This document shows positions 57,168 to 64,000 of a DNA stretch of 64,000 nt, piece after piece. Within the stretch, counting starts at the first letter, position 1; every line of letters starts with the position of its first letter. The position numbers and the translations under genes are program-made. Source of the stretch: Niveispirillum sp048066115 (lineage in GTDB: Bacteria; Pseudomonadota; Alphaproteobacteria; Azospirillales; Azospirillaceae); contig NZ_JBLTYX010000010.1 in assembly GCF_048066115.1 (NCBI RefSeq), positions 124,001 through 188,000 on the forward strand, in the 5' to 3' direction. The notes beneath the pieces are model-generated. The model was not told the origin of the DNA, did no database searches, and was given only the letters and a program-made list of their open reading frames with translations.

Positions 57168-57994
57168 TGGAAGCTCCCGATCAGGGCGTTGACGCGGCTG
57201 GCCGCCTCCACATGCGGCATGTGGCCGGCGCCGGGCAGAAGATGGAAGGGAATACCAGCCGGGATGAGATCGGCGGGCGGTGGCGGCACGATCGTATCGC
57301 GTTGCCCCCAGATCAGTTGCACCGGCACCGACGGCGCCCAATCGCGTTTGACCAGCCGTTCCGACAGTTCGGCGCGGTTGGCATCCAGCAGCGCCTTGAT
57401 GGCGGCCCGATTCTCCGGCACCGATTGGCGGAGCGTCAGGGCGCGGGCCATGGGTTCGACCAGGGGGACGGGTTCGGCGAACAGCTTGGCGGCGGCCAGC
57501 CTGGATTGCTCCAGGTCCGATGCCTCGGCAAGCCGGTCCAGGAAAAGATGGTCCAGGTCGCTGCCCAGCCCGGCACAGGCGATCAGTGTGGCCCGGCGCA
57601 CAAGTTCCGGCCGCTGATGGGCCAGCGACAGGGCGATGCGGGCACCCAGCGAATGGCCCACCAGATCGACCCGGGGCACACCCCAGGCATCGATCAGTGT
57701 GCCCACCCAGCGGGCGAGGTCATCGACATGACCGGCGCCGACATCCAGCGTGCTGGAACCATGGCCGGGCAGGTCGGGTGCCAGCACGGTGCGGTCGGTG
57801 CCGAGCGCCGTCAGGTTGAACTGCCAGGTCAGGGCGTCGCCGGCAAGCCCATGCAGCAGGACCAGCGGCGGCAAGTCCCCCTCGCCAATGCCCAGGCGAC
57901 CGCCATTGATCCAGGCGGCTTGTTTGCCGGCAAGGTCGATCACCTGCCGCCGGGTGCGGCCGATGGGAATGGCGGGGCGGGGAAGGGCGGACAT
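57164..57994 (-). CDS. Alpha/beta hydrolase
   Basis: 276 residues with a complete triad: nucleophile elbow VGHSLGARIA, acid in IWGQRDTIVPP and histidine in LPGAGHMPHVEA. The sequence resembles the group that includes thioesterase-like enzymes and AcoC. Between two carrier protein genes, it could release or transfer the acyl chain, but esterase or editing roles are equally possible. Confidence 0.85.
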   Translation of the reverse strand: MSALPRPAIPIGRTRRQVIDLAGKQAAWINGGRLGIGEGDLPPLVLLHGLAGDALTWQFNLTALGTDRTVLAPDLPGHGSSTLDVGAGHVDDLARWVGTLIDAWGVPRVDLVGHSLGARIALSLAHQRPELVRRATLIACAGLGSDLDHLFLDRLAEASDLEQSRLAAAKLFAEPVPLVEPMARALTLRQSVPENRAAIKALLDANRAELSERLVKRDWAPSVPVQLIWGQRDTIVPPPPADLIPAGIPFHLLPGAGHMPHVEAASRVNALIGSFH

Positions 57995-57995
57995 G

Positions 57996-58226
57996 TCAGG
58001 CGAGGTCGGCGCCGGTCAGGGCCAGCAGGTCGCCGATGGTCTTGGCCTTGGCCAGATCCTCACCGGCCACGACATGGTCGAAATGCTCGTCCACCAGGGC
58101 GATGAAGCTGATCACCGCCAGGCTGTCCCAGCTATCCAGGCTGTCCAGTGCGGTGTCGGGCGACAGGCTGCCTTCGTCCAGTTCCAGCATGTCCTCCAGG
58201 GCGGCCAGGAAATCAGCGCGGGTCAT
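57996..58226 (-). CDS. Acyl carrier protein 2
   Basis: 76 residues from ATG 58226 with GGAGACTTGCC ahead. The phosphopantetheine motif is SLDSWDSLAVISFIALVDEHFD, with Ser in DSL. The segment is typical of carrier proteins that sit with nonulosonate genes. It follows the cytidylyltransferase gene by 17 bases. Confidence 0.87.
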   Translation of the reverse strand: MTRADFLAALEDMLELDEGSLSPDTALDSLDSWDSLAVISFIALVDEHFDHVVAGEDLAKAKTIGDLLALTGADLA

Positions 58227-58242
58227 GGCAAGTCTCCTCACA

Positions 58243-58989
58243 TCAGGTCGGGGGAAGGGTTTTCTGCACCACATCCCGGTTGATCAGTGCCCAATCCGGA
58301 TGGGCGCGCATGGCGCCATCCGCATCACGCCAGCCGAAGGTCGGCATAGCGGGCAAAAGCGTTTCCAGCAAGCGCCGTACCAGCGTGAAATCCTGTTCCG
58401 TATCGACGCACCAGCGCCAGGGGGCATTGATGGTCGGATCGCTCAGCCAGCCCAGGCGGAACCGGTCGGGACGGCGCCAGAGGAAGGGCATGACATGTTC
58501 ACGCTCGAAATCCTCCCGTGCCTTTTCCCAGGCGCAGCACAGGTCCTGCATGCCCACGATCTCCGCATCCAGCCCGCGCGGGTAGCGGGCGACGTCGATG
58601 GCGGCGTAGGCGAGCGGCGGATCGGCGGTGCGGTAAAGGTCGATAAGCGCATCGACCAGGGCAGGATCGATCAAGGGGCAGTCGCCGGTGAAGCGCACGG
58701 CGATATCGGCCTGCTGGGCAAGCGCTGCCCGGTAGAAACGATCCAGCACGTCACTTTCGCTGCCGCGGAAGACGGGGATGCCCAGCCCTTCCACATGCGC
58801 CGCCAGCGGATCGTCACCGGGCAGGTCGCTGGTGGCCACGCACAGACCGGTGAGGTGGCGGGAGCGGCGCAGACGGTCGATCTGATGCGCGATCAGGCTT
58901 TTGCCCGCGACCGGCATCATCACCTTGCCGGGCAGGCGGGTGGAGCCCATGCGGGCCTGGATGATGCCGACGATGCGCGGTTCCGTCAC
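58243..58989 (-). CDS. Cytidylyltransferase, SpsF type (CMP-nonulosonate synthesis)
   Basis: 248 residues from GTG 58989, overlapping the pseI stop by four bases; the long frame upstream is discarded. Family motifs: IVGIIQARMGSTRLPGKVMMPVAGKSLIAHQIDRLRRS (nucleotide-binding N-terminus with RMGSTRLPGK), RFTGDCPLIDPALVDALI and EREHVMPFLWRR. This SpsF-like cytidylyltransferase activates sugars as CMP derivatives. It substitutes for the PseF/NeuA step in this operon. Confidence 0.87.
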   Translation of the reverse strand: MTEPRIVGIIQARMGSTRLPGKVMMPVAGKSLIAHQIDRLRRSRHLTGLCVATSDLPGDDPLAAHVEGLGIPVFRGSESDVLDRFYRAALAQQADIAVRFTGDCPLIDPALVDALIDLYRTADPPLAYAAIDVARYPRGLDAEIVGMQDLCCAWEKAREDFEREHVMPFLWRRPDRFRLGWLSDPTINAPWRWCVDTEQDFTLVRRLLETLLPAMPTFGWRDADGAMRAHPDWALINRDVVQKTLPPT

Positions 58990-60032
58990 GGCGCCTTGCC
59001 CAGCATGGTCCAATCCACCGGCTCCCCCCGCTTCAGGTCGCGGGATGCGGTGCGGCCCAGCAGGTCGGGCAGATGCTTGGGCGCCAGACCCAGGCCCGGG
59101 CGGATGGAGCGCACATGGGTTTCGGTCAGAACCGTGCCTGCCGCCACGTCGCGATCGACATAGAGCGAGCGACGGAAGGTGCGGCCGCCGGCTTCGGATG
59201 GTTTCAGGGCATAGGAGATGTCGCCCAGGGCGGCATGGGCCGCGCGGCAGGCATCGGCCATGGATTTGAATTCCGCCGGTTCCAGGGAGAAGGCAGCATC
59301 CGGCCCGCCATCGGCGCGGGCCAGGGTGAAATGCTTTTCGATGATGGTGGCACCGAGCGCCACGGCGGCCACGGGCACGGCCACGCCCATCGTATGGTCG
59401 GACAGGCCGACGGGCAGGCCGAATGCCTGGGCCATGTGCGGGATGGTGCGCAGGTCGCAATCCTCCACCGGCGTCGGGTAGCCGGAGACGCAATGGAGCA
59501 GGGCGATATTGTTGTTCCCCGCCTCGCGTGCGGCCGCCACCGCCTCGGCGATCTCGCCCAGCGACGCCATGCCGGTGGACATGATCAGCGGCTTGCCGGT
59601 GGCCGCGGCTTTGCGGATCAGGGGCAGGTCGATCAGTTCGAAACTGGCGATCTTGTAGGCCGGCGTGTCCAGGCTTTCCAGCAGGTCGATGGCGGTGGGG
59701 TCGAAGGGGCTGCTGAAGATCGCGATGCCGGCTTGTCGCGCATGGGCGAACAGGGCTTCGTGCCAGTCCCAGGGTGTGTGCGCCTCCTGGTACAGCTCAT
59801 AGAGCGTCTTGCCGGCCCACAGCCCGCCTTCCAGCCGGAATTCCGGCCGGTCGACATCCATGGTGATGGTGTCGGCCGTATAGGTCTGGATCTTGACCGC
59901 ATCGGCTCCGGCATCGCGCGCGGCATCAATCAGGCGGCGGGCGCGGTCGATATCGCCATTATGGTTGCCGGACATCTCCGCGATCAGGAAGGGTCGCTGG
60001 CTGGGCTGGAAACGGTCGGGGAACTGGGTCAT
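58986..60032 (-). CDS. pseI: Pseudaminic acid synthase-type NeuB protein
   Basis: 349 residues from ATG 60032. The NeuB/PseI barrel motifs are FLIAEMSGNHNGDIDRARRLIDAARDAGADAVKIQTYTADTITM (the IAEMSGNHNG start is more PseI-like than the IAEIGINH of sialic acid synthases), SSPFDPTAIDLL, VSGYPTP and GLSDHTMG. The C-terminal SAF/antifreeze-like domain (RSLYVDRDVAAGTVLTETHVRSIRPGLGL) completes it. It condenses a hexose with phosphoenolpyruvate to form a nonulosonate. Other pse genes (pseB, C, F, G, H) are not in the window. Confidence 0.9.
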   Translation of the reverse strand: MTQFPDRFQPSQRPFLIAEMSGNHNGDIDRARRLIDAARDAGADAVKIQTYTADTITMDVDRPEFRLEGGLWAGKTLYELYQEAHTPWDWHEALFAHARQAGIAIFSSPFDPTAIDLLESLDTPAYKIASFELIDLPLIRKAAATGKPLIMSTGMASLGEIAEAVAAAREAGNNNIALLHCVSGYPTPVEDCDLRTIPHMAQAFGLPVGLSDHTMGVAVPVAAVALGATIIEKHFTLARADGGPDAAFSLEPAEFKSMADACRAAHAALGDISYALKPSEAGGRTFRRSLYVDRDVAAGTVLTETHVRSIRPGLGLAPKHLPDLLGRTASRDLKRGEPVDWTMLGKAP

Positions 60033-60128
60033 GCCTGATGCCGGGTGGGATGGCGGTCCGGTGATGGTAGCATTGCCCAAGGTGCCAGCGGAAGCGGCCC
60101 GGTTGCGACGACGCAACCGGGCAGGACT

Positions 60129-60380
60129 TCATGCGGCCCAGGCGAGGTTGGTCCGGGCCGACCGGGACGCATCGCCCGCCTCCAGCCGCAGCATCCCGGG
60201 CTGGGTGGTCAGCGCGATGCGCGACGGGATGCCGTACCAGGCCAGCCGGCGCGACACGGCGTGGATCAGGCAAGCCGGCCGCACCAGGATGATGCGCATG
60301 CCATGGGTCGGCTGATCCAGGGCGGTGGCGATCTGGCGGGCCAGCAGGTTGGCGCGTTCCAGGGATACGAGTTCGATCAT
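60129..60380 (-). CDS. Small hypothetical protein
   Basis: 83 residues starting after a strong GGAGGAACAG site. The sequence (MIELVSLERANLLARQIATALDQPTHGMRIILVRPACLIHAVSRRLAWYGIPSRIAL) is helical with no signal peptide or known motif. It is separate from the pseI operon by about 100 bases. A single gene, family unknown. Confidence 0.65.
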   Translation of the reverse strand: MIELVSLERANLLARQIATALDQPTHGMRIILVRPACLIHAVSRRLAWYGIPSRIALTTQPGMLRLEAGDASRSARTNLAWAA

Positions 60381-60633
60381 CTGTTCCTCCGGGATGGTGG
60401 ATCGATGGGTCGGATCATCGGGCCGGGGCGCATAAGGCTTCCATGTGGAACAGGGCAGGGCCGGATAAAATTTCCCTTATTCCGTGCGGATGCCGGCCCG
60501 CATAAACGGCTTTTTATTTGATCGGAACCGGCCCGCCCCACAGTTTCGGGCCAGCGGAACATGCGGCTTTCCGATGACGGCATATGCCGCCGGACCCGCC
60601 GTTCCCGCCTTGAAAGATGTGGGAGTATTTCAC

Positions 60634-61059
60634 ATGCGCTTGCTGGTTCCGGGCCTTGCCGGCCTGTGCCTGCTGGCTTGCCTGCCGGCTGCCGCCACAC
60701 CCGGCAATGGCTGCCTGATCGATCAACCGGTGGACATGACCGCTTCCTGGTACGGGCCCGGCCATCATGGCCGCCCCACCGCCAATGGCGAGCGGTTCGA
60801 CCGCAATGCTTTCACCGCCGCCCATCCCTGCCTGCCGTTCGGCAGCATCCTGGATGTGGCAGACCCGCGCACGGGCCGAAGCGTGCGTGTGCGCATCAAT
60901 GACCGGGGGCCGTTCAAGCCGGGCCGCAGCCTGGACCTGTCGGAGGCCGCCGCCGCCCATGTCGGCCTGTCGTTGCGGGGCGTGGGCAAGGTGCGGGTGA
61001 CGCCGGTAGCACCGCGCAGGGTCTGCCCGGCGGAGCGGCCATGCCTGTCGGCGCGGTAG
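60634..61059 (+). CDS. rlpA: RlpA-like septal/outer-membrane protein
   Basis: 141 residues from ATG 60634 with GGGAG eight bases upstream. A signal peptide (MRLLVPGLAGLCLLACLPAAATP) is followed by the RlpA double-psi barrel: VDMTASWYGPGHHGRPTANGERFDRNAFTAAHPCLPFGSILDVADPRTGRSVRVRINDRGPFKPGRSLDLSEAAAAHVG. The D-R-G-P and GxRxxDLS motifs are the family's hallmark. RlpA proteins cleave naked glycan strands at the septum or bind to peptidoglycan. No SPOR domain is present, so it is a short form. Confidence 0.9.
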   Translation: MRLLVPGLAGLCLLACLPAAATPGNGCLIDQPVDMTASWYGPGHHGRPTANGERFDRNAFTAAHPCLPFGSILDVADPRTGRSVRVRINDRGPFKPGRSLDLSEAAAAHVGLSLRGVGKVRVTPVAPRRVCPAERPCLSAR

Positions 61060-61100
61060 GTCCCTGCTTTGGTGTGGGGCCGCCAGGGTTCCTGCAATAT

Positions 61101-61136
61101 CTACCGTCACCCCGGCCTCCGCCGGGGTGACGGTAG
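61101..61136. repeat. 36-bp perfect palindrome
   Basis: CTACCGTCACCCCGGC-CTCC-GCCGGGGTGACGGTAG, arms of 16 bp. No T tract follows. Similar CGTCACCCCGGC palindromes are common intergenic elements in alphaproteobacteria. It lies between rlpA and the kdp genes and may also help separate their transcripts. Confidence 0.65.
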
Positions 61137-61279
61137 AGAGGGTCGCAACGTAGGCACTCCTCGCATAAAGGGATTTTAATACCAAAGCCCCTGGTTCCGT
61201 CTCGAACCTTTATGGGCTTCCGGGGTCCAATCACCAACGATGCCGTGCCATCCGCACGGCCATTCGATGTGGGGAACCC

Positions 61280-61363
61280 ATGTTTGACATCATCATGATC
61301 GCGCTGGGCCTGGGGCTGTTCGCCCTGGGTATCGGCTTCGCCTATGCCTGTGAGGGGTTGTGA
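61280..61363 (+). CDS. Small membrane protein preceding kdpF
   Basis: 27 residues, MFDIIMIALGLGLFALGIGFAYACEGL, a single hydrophobic helix. GGGGAACCC lies just ahead of the ATG. The stop is two bases before the kdpF ATG, so both are translated from one message. Its constant position ahead of kdpF in related bacteria (from memory, not checked) suggests a small accessory subunit. Confidence 0.65.
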   Translation: MFDIIMIALGLGLFALGIGFAYACEGL

Positions 61364-61365
61364 CC

Positions 61366-61452
61366 ATGCTGGACCTGATCCTGGGCATGGTGACCGCTAT
61401 CGGCCTTGCCCTTTACCTGATCCATGTCCTGTGCCGGCCTGAGCGCTACTGA
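61366..61452 (+). CDS. kdpF: Potassium-transporting ATPase subunit KdpF
   Basis: 28 residues, MLDLILGMVTAIGLALYLIHVLCRPERY. This matches KdpF (single helix ending LxRPERF). KdpF stabilises the KdpFABC pump. It is too short for standard gene callers. Confidence 0.85.
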   Translation: MLDLILGMVTAIGLALYLIHVLCRPERY

Positions 61453-61481
61453 GCGCCACCGGCCCCCTGGAGTTTTCAGTC

Positions 61482-63191
61482 TTGACCCTGATCGGCTGGA
61501 TACAGATCGCGCTCTATTGCGCGATCATCATCGCCGTCACGCGGCCGCTGGGCGGCTTCATGACGCATCTTTTCACAGGGCGCCGCACGCTGTTGTCGCC
61601 CGTCCTGCGCCCCGTCGAAGTGTGCTTCTACAAGCTGGCCGGCGTCGATGAGCGGGCGGGGCAGCATTGGTTGACCTATGCGGTTTCCATGCTGCTGTTC
61701 AACCTGGCCGGTGCGGCTCTGCTTTATGCCATCCTGCGGGTGCAGGATGTACTGCCGCTGAACCCGCAGGGCCTACCCGCCCTGCCGGCGGAGCTGGCCT
61801 TCAACACGGCGATCAGCTTCGTCACCAACACCAACTGGCAGTCTTATGGTGGTGAGACCACCATGAGCTATCTGTCGCAGATGGTTGGGCTGACGGTGCA
61901 GAATTTCCTGTCGGCTGCCACCGGTATCGCCCTGGCTTTGGCACTGGTGCGCGGCTTCGCCGGCCGGTCGGCGAAGACTATCGGCAATTTCTGGGTTGAT
62001 ATGACCCGGGCGACGCTGTACCTGCTGCTGCCCCTGTCCATCCTGGCCACGGTCTTCTTCATCTGGCAGGGCGTGCCGCAGAATTTCGATGCCTATACGG
62101 TGGCCACCACCGTGGAAGGGGCACAGCAGACCATCGCCCAGGGGCCGGTGGCGTCGCAGCTGGCCATCAAGATGCTGGGCACCAACGGCGGTGGCTTCTT
62201 CAACGTCAATTCGGCGCATCCGTTCGAAAACCCGACGGCCCTGTCCAACTTCGTGCAGATGCTGCTGATCTTCACCATCGGTGCCGGCCTGACCAACCTG
62301 TTCGGGCGGATGGTCGGGAACGAGAAGCAGGGCTGGGCCATCCTGGGCGCCATGGGCGTGCTGTTCATCGCCGGCGTGGGTGTCACCTATTGGGCCGAGG
62401 CGGGCGGCAATCCGCTGTTCGCCGGCTTCCATGTCGACCAGACGCTGGGCAATTTCGAGGGCAAGGAGGTGCGGTTCGGTACCGCCATGTCCGCCCTGTT
62501 CGCCGTGATCACCACGGCGGCGTCATGCGGGGCCGTCAATGCCATGCATGACAGTTTCATGCCGCTGGGCGGCATGGTGCCGATGATCAACATGCTGCTG
62601 GGCGAGATCATCGTCGGCGGCGTGGGGGCGGGCCTGTACGGCATGCTGCTGATGGCCATCATCGCCATGTTCGTGGCCGGCCTGATGGTGGGCCGTACCC
62701 CGGAATATGTGGGCAAGAAGCTGGAGGCACGGGAGATCAAGCTGGTTGTGCTGTCCATCCTGGCCATGCCGGCGATGATCCTGATCCTGACGGCGGTATC
62801 GGTCGCCATCCCGCAGGGTACGGCCGGCATCCAGGATGCGGGGCCGCACGGTTTCTCCGAGGTGTTCTACGCCTTCACGTCGGCGGCCGCCAACAATGGC
62901 AGCGCGTTCGGCGGGCTGACGGCGAATTCCGTCTGGTACACGGTGAGTTTGGGCATCGCCATGTTCGTGGGCCGCTTCTTCATCATCGTGCCCATGCTGG
63001 CCGCCGCCGGATCGCTGGCCGCCAAGCGCCCGGTGCCCGTCTCCGCCGGCACCTTCCCGACCACGGGGCCGCTGTTCGTGGGCTTGCTGGTGGGCGTCAT
63101 CCTGATCGTCGGCGGTCTCACCTATTTCCCCGCCTTGTCGCTGGGTCCGGTGGTCGAGCATCTGATGCTCGTCGCCTCGGTCATCCCTTGA
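61482..63191 (+). CDS. kdpA: Potassium-transporting ATPase, K+-binding subunit KdpA
   Basis: 569 residues from TTG 61482, with GGAG ten bases upstream. Selectivity-filter regions of the four repeats are visible: TNTNWQSYGGETTMS, GTNGGGFFNVNSAHPFENPT, TTAASCGAVNAMHDS and TSAAANNGSAFGGL. KdpA carries K+ across the membrane in the KdpFABC high-affinity pump. The kdpB gene starts 16 bases on. No kdpDE sensor genes are in the window. Confidence 0.97.
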   Translation: MTLIGWIQIALYCAIIIAVTRPLGGFMTHLFTGRRTLLSPVLRPVEVCFYKLAGVDERAGQHWLTYAVSMLLFNLAGAALLYAILRVQDVLPLNPQGLPALPAELAFNTAISFVTNTNWQSYGGETTMSYLSQMVGLTVQNFLSAATGIALALALVRGFAGRSAKTIGNFWVDMTRATLYLLLPLSILATVFFIWQGVPQNFDAYTVATTVEGAQQTIAQGPVASQLAIKMLGTNGGGFFNVNSAHPFENPTALSNFVQMLLIFTIGAGLTNLFGRMVGNEKQGWAILGAMGVLFIAGVGVTYWAEAGGNPLFAGFHVDQTLGNFEGKEVRFGTAMSALFAVITTAASCGAVNAMHDSFMPLGGMVPMINMLLGEIIVGGVGAGLYGMLLMAIIAMFVAGLMVGRTPEYVGKKLEAREIKLVVLSILAMPAMILILTAVSVAIPQGTAGIQDAGPHGFSEVFYAFTSAAANNGSAFGGLTANSVWYTVSLGIAMFVGRFFIIVPMLAAAGSLAAKRPVPVSAGTFPTTGPLFVGLLVGVILIVGGLTYFPALSLGPVVEHLMLVASVIP

Positions 63192-63207
63192 GCGACCGGA
63201 GAGCATC

Positions 63208-64000
63208 ATGCGTCATGAAGATATCCTGACCGGTCATGGCAACAAGCGCCTGTCCGGCACCTCCTTCCTGGACGGCGACATATTGTGGCCAGCGCTGCGC
63301 GCCAGCTATGGCAAGCTGAACCCGGCCACGCTGATCCGTAATCCGGTGATGTTCCTGGTGGCCGTGGTGGCGGTGCTCAGCAGTGTGCTGCTGGTCCGCG
63401 ACCTGGCAACAGGGGTCGGCAATGCCGGCTTCACCATCCAGATCGTGCTGTGGCTGTGGTTCACGGTGCTGTTCGCGAACTTCGCCGAAGCGGTGGCCGA
63501 GGGTCGCGGCAAGGCCCAGGCCGCCAGCCTGCGCCGGGCGCGCACCGATGCCATGGCCCGCCGGCAACTGGCGGGCGGGGGTGAAGAGACCATCTCCGCC
63601 GCCCGCCTGATGGTGGGTGACCATGTGATCGTCGATGCCGGTGAACTGATCCCCGGCGATGGTGAGGTGGTGGACGGCATCGCCACGGTGGATGAAAGTG
63701 CCATCACCGGTGAAAGCGCCCCCGTGATTCGCGAGAGCGGCGGCGACCGGTCGGCCGTGACCGGCGGTACCCGCGTTCTGTCCGACCGGATCGTCGTGCG
63801 CATTACGGCGGCCCAGGGCAGCAGCTTCCTGGACCGGATGATCGCCCTGGTCGAAGGGGCGGAGCGGCAGAAGACGCCCAACGAGATCGCGCTGAACCTG
63901 CTGCTGGTGGGCTTGAGCCTGATCTTCCTGCTGGCCGTGGTGTCCATCCCCGGTTTCGCCGCCTATGCCGGCGGGTCGGTGTCGGTGGTGGTGTTGGTGG
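63208..64000 (+). CDS. kdpB: Potassium-transporting ATPase, catalytic subunit KdpB (3' end missing)
   Basis: The first 264 residues of a P-type ATPase run to the window edge. The A-domain loop (ATVDESAITGESAPVIRES) is present; the phosphorylation motif DKTGT would lie further on. ATG 63208 has CCGGAGAG ahead. It powers KdpA transport with ATP. Confidence 0.95.
   Translation, partial: MRHEDILTGHGNKRLSGTSFLDGDILWPALRASYGKLNPATLIRNPVMFLVAVVAVLSSVLLVRDLATGVGNAGFTIQIVLWLWFTVLFANFAEAVAEGRGKAQAASLRRARTDAMARRQLAGGGEETISAARLMVGDHVIVDAGELIPGDGEVVDGIATVDESAITGESAPVIRESGGDRSAVTGGTRVLSDRIVVRITAAQGSSFLDRMIALVEGAERQKTPNEIALNLLLVGLSLIFLLAVVSIPGFAAYAGGSVSVVVLV

Noticed and set aside
53757..60032. Ordinary fatty-acid synthesis operon
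   Set aside because: No fabD, fabF or main acpP; the genes are mixed with pseI and an SpsF gene, so a specialised pathway is more likely.

Overview
The window is GC-rich, almost fully coding DNA from an alphaproteobacterium, most likely a flagellated member of the Azospirillaceae/Rhodospirillales. The alphaproteobacterial flagellar regulators FlaF and FlbT, TPR-glycosyltransferases of FlmG type and a plasmid-type replication module support this. The species is inference; no rRNA or tRNA gene was seen.

Layout. 1-4.3 kb: the end of a fused SecDF, a DUF433/DUF5615 toxin-antitoxin pair and a WecA-like polyprenyl-phosphate sugar-phosphate transferase. 4.9-10.7 kb: a complete three-gene RND efflux operon. 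11.1-18.1 kb: a replicon maintenance block with parB, parA, a PIN/antitoxin pair, a Rep_3-family initiator and an iteron-rich origin. Its 16-bp repeat (consensus CCTTACGGCTTGGGGG) occurs about 13 times at 17.31-17.89 kb and about 9 more times within 10 kb on either side. A palindrome with core TTGCGACGTCGCAA occurs at three places around this block and is a parS candidate. SecDF, ferrochelatase and the flagellar genes sit close by, so the replicon looks like a chromid rather than a dispensable plasmid.

18.1-28.9 kb: a Fur-box-preceded unknown gene, copper delivery genes (DUF2946, PCu(A)C, SCO), oxyR, a periplasmic binding protein, hemH, a TubC-docking-like small protein, a YchJ protein, thymidine kinase, a methyltransferase and small proteins. 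29.1-41.2 kb: flagellar genes flgK, flgL and flgE (flgK and flgE behind sigma-54 promoters), a SprA-type metalloprotease-like protein, flaF and a TPR-glycosyltransferase.

41.3-48.0 kb: the most unusual block. A class III cyclase/ATPase and an RHH regulator precede a 59-residue peptide ending in a tandem SAEIY repeat. YcaO, TfuA and a CRP-family regulator follow. A perfect CRP-type site (TGTGA-N6-TCACA) lies upstream of the peptide gene. This reads as an uncharacterised YcaO-TfuA (thioamide-type) RiPP locus inside a flagellar region, possibly under cyclic-nucleotide control.

48.0-53.8 kb: lipoprotein, second TPR-glycosyltransferase, a small flagellar-cluster protein, a large flagellin and FlbT. 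53.8-60.0 kb: a compact minus-strand operon joining a pseudaminic-acid-type synthase and a cytidylyltransferase to two acyl carrier proteins, a KAS III, an SDR, an adenylating ligase and a hydrolase; this is probably for an acylated nonulosonate put on flagellin. 60.1-64 kb: a small unknown, RlpA, and the start of kdpFAB. At least six dispersed copies of a REP-like palindromic element sit between genes from 4.8 to 37.5 kb.
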